Shown in pieces: positions 5,944-8,713 of a stretch of DNA of 8,713 bases. Both the position numbers and the translations under genes were made by a program. The notes under the pieces were generated by a model. The model was not told the origin of the DNA, did not search any database, and was given only the letters and a program-made list of their open reading frames with translations. Source of the DNA: Pseudomonadota bacterium (GTDB lineage: Bacteria; Pseudomonadota; Gammaproteobacteria; Xanthomonadales; Xanthomonadaceae); contig JAFADB010000308.1 in assembly GCA_023425225.1 (NCBI GenBank), forward strand, positions 1-8,713, given 5' to 3'. The first letter of the stretch is position 1. Each line of letters begins with the position of its first letter.

Positions 5944-6434
5944 TGCGCTGGTTACGCCATGTGTTCGCGCCTTCGGCACGCAAGCTGTTCCCGCCGGCCC
6001 GCATGGACCGCATCGCCGCGGCGATTGCCGCGGGCGAGCGCCGCCACGGCGGCGAGGTGATGTTCGCGATCGAGGAGGAACTGCCGCTGGCGGCGCTGTG
6101 GCGGGGCACCTCGCCGCGCGAGCGCGCCCGGCATGCCTTCGCGGTGCTGCGCACCTGGGACACGCGGGCCAACAACGGCGTGCTGATCTACCTGCTGCTG
6201 GCCGACCACGCCATCGAGATCGTCGCCGACCGCGGCCTGGACGGGAAGGTGACCGCGGCGCAATGGCACGAGGTCTGCCAGCGCATGCGCGAGCGCATGC
6301 GTGCCGGCGATCCGGAGCAGGCCGCCATCGGCGGCATCGAGGCGGTGTCGGAGCTGCTGGCCGAGCACTTCCCGCCGGGCCCGGACACGCCGGAGGAGAA
6401 CGAACTGCCCAACCGCCCGCAGGTGCTCGGTTGA
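5943..6434 (+). CDS. Short TPM-domain protein without export signal
   Basis: A second TPM-family protein of 163 residues. The domain covers about 22-145 and contains the signature NNGVLIYLLLADHAIEIVADRGLDGKV (from Asn77) and a helical C-terminal half with EQAAIGGIEAVSELLAEHFP. Unlike its upstream partner it has no cleavable signal peptide and no clear membrane helix; the N-terminus, MRWLRHVFAPSARKLF, looks basic and amphipathic, so it is probably cytosolic or peripheral at the inner membrane. The start is taken as the ATG at 5943, which overlaps the preceding stop (TGATG), with GGAG at 5933-5936 six nt upstream; an adjacent in-frame GTG at 5940 would add one residue. The overlap implies joint production with the Gly-tailed TPM protein and LemA. 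Biochemical function is unknown. Confidence 0.88.
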   Translation: MRWLRHVFAPSARKLFPPARMDRIAAAIAAGERRHGGEVMFAIEEELPLAALWRGTSPRERARHAFAVLRTWDTRANNGVLIYLLLADHAIEIVADRGLDGKVTAAQWHEVCQRMRERMRAGDPEQAAIGGIEAVSELLAEHFPPGPDTPEENELPNRPQVLG

Positions 6435-6463
6435 GGGCGGCTCAGGTCGATACGGGTCGGGGA

Positions 6464-6472
6464 TGTCAGAAT
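6464..6472 (+). promoter_or_regulatory. Extended -10 promoter candidate for lgt-thyA-folA
   Basis: TG-T-CAGAAT forms an extended -10 element about 32 nt before the lgt start, which would give a short leader beginning near 6479. No good -35 hexamer is present 16-18 bp upstream, but extended -10 promoters can work without one. A 6-bp hairpin, CGGCCC (6475-6480) with GGGCCG (6488-6493), follows directly. This is the most plausible promoter for the three-gene group, though read-through from the TPM gene is also possible. Confidence 0.4.
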
Positions 6473-6504
6473 AGCGGCCCCGCCCCCGGGCCGACGCCTC
6501 GCAC

Positions 6505-7380
6505 ATGATCCATCTTCACCAGATCGACCCCATCGCCTTCTCGCTCGGTCCGGTGCAGGTGCACTGGTACGGCCTGATGTACCTGCTGGCCTTCCTCTCG
6601 GCCTGGTGGCTGGGGCGCCTGCGCATCCGTGCCGGCCGCCTGCCCGGGGTGACGATGGACGGCTTCTCCGACCTGCTGTTCTATTCGATGCTCGGCGTGG
6701 TGCTGGGTGGGCGCATCGGCTACATGCTGTTCTATGCCTTCGGCGAGCTGGTGGCGAACCCGCTGGTGCTGTTCAAGGTGTGGGAGGGCGGCATGAGCTT
6801 CCACGGCGGGCTGATCGGCGTGCTGGTCGCCGCGGCCTGGTGGACGCGCAGGCATCGGTTGCACTTCTTCGACGTGATGGACTTCATCGCCCCGCTGGTG
6901 CCGCTGGGGCTGGGCTTCGGCCGGCTGGGCAACTACATCGGCGGCGAGCTGTGGGGCAAGTTCACCCACGCCGGCTGGGGCATCATCTTCCCGCACGCGC
7001 CGGAACTGGCCGACCTGCCGCCGGAGCAACTGCCGTCGCTGTACGCGCAGGGCCTGCTCGACCGCTTCGCCCGCCATCCCTCGCAGCTGTACGAAGCGCT
7101 GCTGGAAGGGCTGGTGCTGTTCGCGGTGCTGTGGGTCTATTCGCTCAGGCCGCGCCACCGCTATGCGGTGTCCGGGCTGTTCGCGCTGCTGTACGGGGTG
7201 TTCCGCTTCCTGGTCGAGTTCGTGCGCGTGCCCGACAACGGCCTCTACGTGGCCTTCGGCTGGCTCACCCGCGGGCAGATCCTGAGCACGCCGCTGATCG
7301 TGCTCGGCCTGGCGTTGCTGGCGCTGTCGCGGCGCGCGCCGGTGCTGCAGCCGCAACCTGCCGTGGAGGCCGCCAGGTGA
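6505..7380 (+). CDS. lgt: Prolipoprotein diacylglyceryl transferase
   Basis: Inner-membrane enzyme for the first step of lipoprotein maturation: transfer of diacylglycerol from phosphatidylglycerol to the lipobox cysteine. The 291-residue product has the usual length and about seven hydrophobic segments. Diagnostic motifs are present: VHWYGLMYLLAF near the N-terminus; GGMSFHGGLIG with His100 (E. coli His103); GFGRLGNYIGGELWG with Arg140, Asn143 and Glu148 (E. coli Arg143, Asn146, Glu151); RHPSQLYEALLEG; and YGVFRFLVEFVRVPD with Tyr230 and Arg234 (E. coli Tyr235 and Arg239). The ATG at 6505 gives the normal N-terminus MIHLHQIDPIAFSLG, although no strong Shine-Dalgarno sequence precedes it. thyA starts 22 nt downstream, an lgt-thyA arrangement seen in many proteobacteria. 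The predicted lipoprotein LemA is encoded nearby and would be one of many substrates. Confidence 0.98.
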   Translation: MIHLHQIDPIAFSLGPVQVHWYGLMYLLAFLSAWWLGRLRIRAGRLPGVTMDGFSDLLFYSMLGVVLGGRIGYMLFYAFGELVANPLVLFKVWEGGMSFHGGLIGVLVAAAWWTRRHRLHFFDVMDFIAPLVPLGLGFGRLGNYIGGELWGKFTHAGWGIIFPHAPELADLPPEQLPSLYAQGLLDRFARHPSQLYEALLEGLVLFAVLWVYSLRPRHRYAVSGLFALLYGVFRFLVEFVRVPDNGLYVAFGWLTRGQILSTPLIVLGLALLALSRRAPVLQPQPAVEAAR

Positions 7381-7385
7381 AGCCC

Positions 7386-7400
7386 TTCGCCGGAGGCGAA
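7386..7400 (+). promoter_or_regulatory. Hairpin enclosing the thyA ribosome-binding site
   Basis: TTCGCC (7386-7391) pairs perfectly with GGCGAA (7395-7400) across a GGA loop. The thyA Shine-Dalgarno GGAGG (7392-7396) occupies the loop and the first two bases of the 3' arm, and the ATG follows 2 nt after the stem. If it forms, it would partly mask the ribosome-binding site; ribosomes finishing lgt (stop at 7378-7380) would approach its foot and could open it. Confidence 0.5.
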
Positions 7401-7402
7401 AC

Positions 7403-8197
7403 ATGAAGCAATACCTCGACCTGCTGCGCCACGTGCTCGAGCATGGCGCCGAGAAGTCGGACCGCACCGGCACCGGCACGCGCAGCGTGTTCGGCTGGCA
7501 GATGCGCTTCGACCTCAACGACGGCTTCCCGCTGGTCACCACCAAGAAGCTGCACCTGCGCTCGATCATCCACGAGCTGCTGTGGTTCCTGGCCGGCGAC
7601 ACCAACATCGGCTACCTGAAGGACAACAAGGTCGGCATCTGGGACGAGTGGGCCGACGCCAATGGCGACCTCGGCCCGGTCTACGGCAAGCAGTGGCGGC
7701 GCTGGCCCGACGGCAAGGGCGGCCACATCGACCAGATGCAGTGGCTGGTCGACGAGATCAAGCGCAATCCCGACTCGCGCCGGCTTGTGGTCAGCGCCTG
7801 GAACGTGGCCGAGCTGCCGCAGATGGCGCTGATGCCGTGCCACTCGCTGTTCCAGTTCTACGTGGTCGACGGCCGGCTCAGCTGCCAGCTGTACCAGCGC
7901 AGCGGCGACATCTTCCTCGGGGTGCCGTTCAACATCGCCAGCTACGCGCTGCTCACCCACATGGTGGCGCAGGCCACCGGGCTGGGGGTGGGCGATTTCG
8001 TGCACACGCTGGGCGATGCGCACCTGTACTCGAACCACTTCGAGCAGGCCCGCGAGCAGCTGGCGCGCACCCCGCGCGCGCTGCCCACGCTGCGGCTCAA
8101 CCCCGAGGTGACGGACCTGTTCGCCTTCGCCTACGACGACATCGCCATCGAAGGCTACGACCCGCACCCGGCGATCAAGGCGCCGGTGGCGGTCTGA
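7403..8197 (+). CDS. thyA: Thymidylate synthase
   Basis: Cytosolic enzyme that methylates dUMP to dTMP using methylene-tetrahydrofolate and releases dihydrofolate. The product is 264 residues, the same length as E. coli ThyA, and key residues fall at the same numbers: Arg21 in DRTGTGT, catalytic Cys146 in LMPCHSLFQFYV, Arg166-Ser167-Gly168-Asp169 in QRSGDIFLGVPFN with Asn177, and His207 and Tyr209 in DAHLYSNH. LHLRSIIHELLWFLAGDTNI is the usual N-terminal signature. The C-terminus APVAV is also typical. A consensus GGAGG sits 6 nt before the ATG, partly inside a small hairpin. folA starts 7 nt after the stop, so the producer and recycler of dihydrofolate are made together. Identification is certain. 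Confidence 0.99.
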   Translation: MKQYLDLLRHVLEHGAEKSDRTGTGTRSVFGWQMRFDLNDGFPLVTTKKLHLRSIIHELLWFLAGDTNIGYLKDNKVGIWDEWADANGDLGPVYGKQWRRWPDGKGGHIDQMQWLVDEIKRNPDSRRLVVSAWNVAELPQMALMPCHSLFQFYVVDGRLSCQLYQRSGDIFLGVPFNIASYALLTHMVAQATGLGVGDFVHTLGDAHLYSNHFEQAREQLARTPRALPTLRLNPEVTDLFAFAYDDIAIEGYDPHPAIKAPVAV

Positions 8198-8204
8198 GCC
8201 GGGC

Positions 8205-8702
8205 ATGAAGCTGTCGCTGATCGCCGCGCTCGACCGCGATGGCGGCATCGGCCGCGACAACGGCCTGCCGTGGCGCCTGCCCGACGACCTGAAGCGGTTC
8301 AAGGCCTTGACCCTGGGCAAGCCGGTGCTGATGGGGCGCAGGACGGCCGAATCGCTGGGGCGGGCGCTGCCGGGGCGGCTCAACCTGGTGCTCACCCGCT
8401 CGGGCCGGGTGCCGTTCGACGGCATGCAGGCGGTGGCGTCGCTGCCGCAGGCAATGGCGCTGGCCACCCAGGCCGGGGCACTGGAACTGTGCGTGATCGG
8501 TGGTGGCGAGGTCTACGCGCTGGCGCTGCCGCAGGCCGATGTCCTGCACCTGACCCATGTCGATACCGTCGTGGAGGGAGCCGATGCACATTTCCCCGCG
8601 CTCGTTCCCGGGCAGTGGCAGGCGACGCAGCGGCAGCCGCATGCGGCCGATGAGCGGCATCCATTCGCCTTCGAGTTCGTCGACTACCTGCGCCGGACCT
8701 AG
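8205..8702 (+). CDS. folA: Dihydrofolate reductase
   Basis: NADPH-dependent reduction of dihydrofolate to tetrahydrofolate; the trimethoprim target. The 165-residue chromosomal-type enzyme starts MKLSLIAALDRDGGIGRDNGLPW and has the active-site acid in RLPDDLKRF, where Asp28 corresponds to E. coli Asp27 (one residue longer at the N-terminal side). Other landmarks are LMGRRTAESLGR (Thr47, Ser50), LPGRLNLVLTR with Arg58 (E. coli Arg57), the cofactor loop VIGGGEVYALALP (97-109), and LTHVDTVVEGADAHFP. Leu21 stands where E. coli has Met20. It begins only 7 nt after thyA with a weak GCCGGGC upstream and no strong Shine-Dalgarno sequence, so its translation is probably coupled to thyA. The stop is TAG at 8700-8702; the remaining 11 nt hold nothing recognisable. 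Confidence 0.98.
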   Translation: MKLSLIAALDRDGGIGRDNGLPWRLPDDLKRFKALTLGKPVLMGRRTAESLGRALPGRLNLVLTRSGRVPFDGMQAVASLPQAMALATQAGALELCVIGGGEVYALALPQADVLHLTHVDTVVEGADAHFPALVPGQWQATQRQPHAADERHPFAFEFVDYLRRT

Positions 8703-8713
8703 ACCGGGCCGAG

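Noticed and set aside
6475..6493. Hairpin CGGCCC/GGGCCG before lgt as a terminator
   Set aside because: Only six pairs, no T-run, and it lies directly downstream of the likely -10, so it would be at the 5' end of the lgt transcript rather than at the end of the TPM transcript.
7265..8467. 400-codon minus-strand frame across thyA and folA
   Set aside because: Fully antisense to two certain enzymes and without a recognisable domain; a composition-driven shadow. The 380-codon minus frame at 6466-7608 is rejected for the same reason.

Overview
The window reads as an ordinary chromosomal segment of a very GC-rich gammaproteobacterium. It most likely comes from the Xanthomonadaceae/Lysobacteraceae (Stenotrophomonas, Pseudoxanthomonas, Luteimonas or Lysobacter type). 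This is inferred from strong G/C bias at third codon positions, a TonB-dependent receptor with an STN domain, and a terC / lemA / TPM / TPM / lgt / thyA / folA order that I recall from that family. The genus cannot be fixed from the sequence alone. All nine genes are on the + strand and tightly packed. I see no tRNA, rRNA, CRISPR array, transposase or other mobile element.

Layout. Positions 2-2842 hold a TonB-dependent outer-membrane receptor whose start codon lies upstream of the window; its signal peptide is visible at the left edge. A 226-nt spacer (2843-3068) follows. It carries a cluster of GC-rich inverted repeats just after the receptor stop, an AT-rich dyad, and a 21-codon upstream ORF overlapping the next start. 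Then come dgkA (diacylglycerol kinase, 3069-3449) and, after 38 nt, a seven-helix TerC-family membrane protein of the YgdQ type (3488-4237). A 90-nt gap with a GC-rich hairpin and a weak promoter candidate separates these from a three-gene envelope module: lemA (predicted lipoprotein), a secreted/membrane TPM-domain protein with a Gly/aromatic C-terminal tail (YgcG type), and a short TPM-domain protein with no export signal, joined by a TGATG overlap. After a 70-nt gap with an extended -10 candidate comes lgt-thyA-folA with spacings of 22 and 7 nt.

How the genes fit together. ThyA makes dTMP and converts methylene-tetrahydrofolate to dihydrofolate; FolA reduces that back to tetrahydrofolate, so these two form a folate-cycle pair. 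Lgt attaches diacylglycerol to lipoprotein cysteines, and the LemA encoded just upstream has a clear lipobox and is a predicted Lgt substrate. DgkA and Lgt both act on membrane diacylglycerol lipid chemistry. The receptor is probably an independent unit, because it is separated by the inverted-repeat cluster.

The least understood part is the LemA-TPM-TPM module, whose biochemical role is not settled. The other points worth a second look are small regulatory structures: a hairpin holding the thyA ribosome-binding site, two mutually exclusive stems after the receptor gene, and the uORF overlapping dgkA. I found no convincing evidence for a wholly new system in this window.
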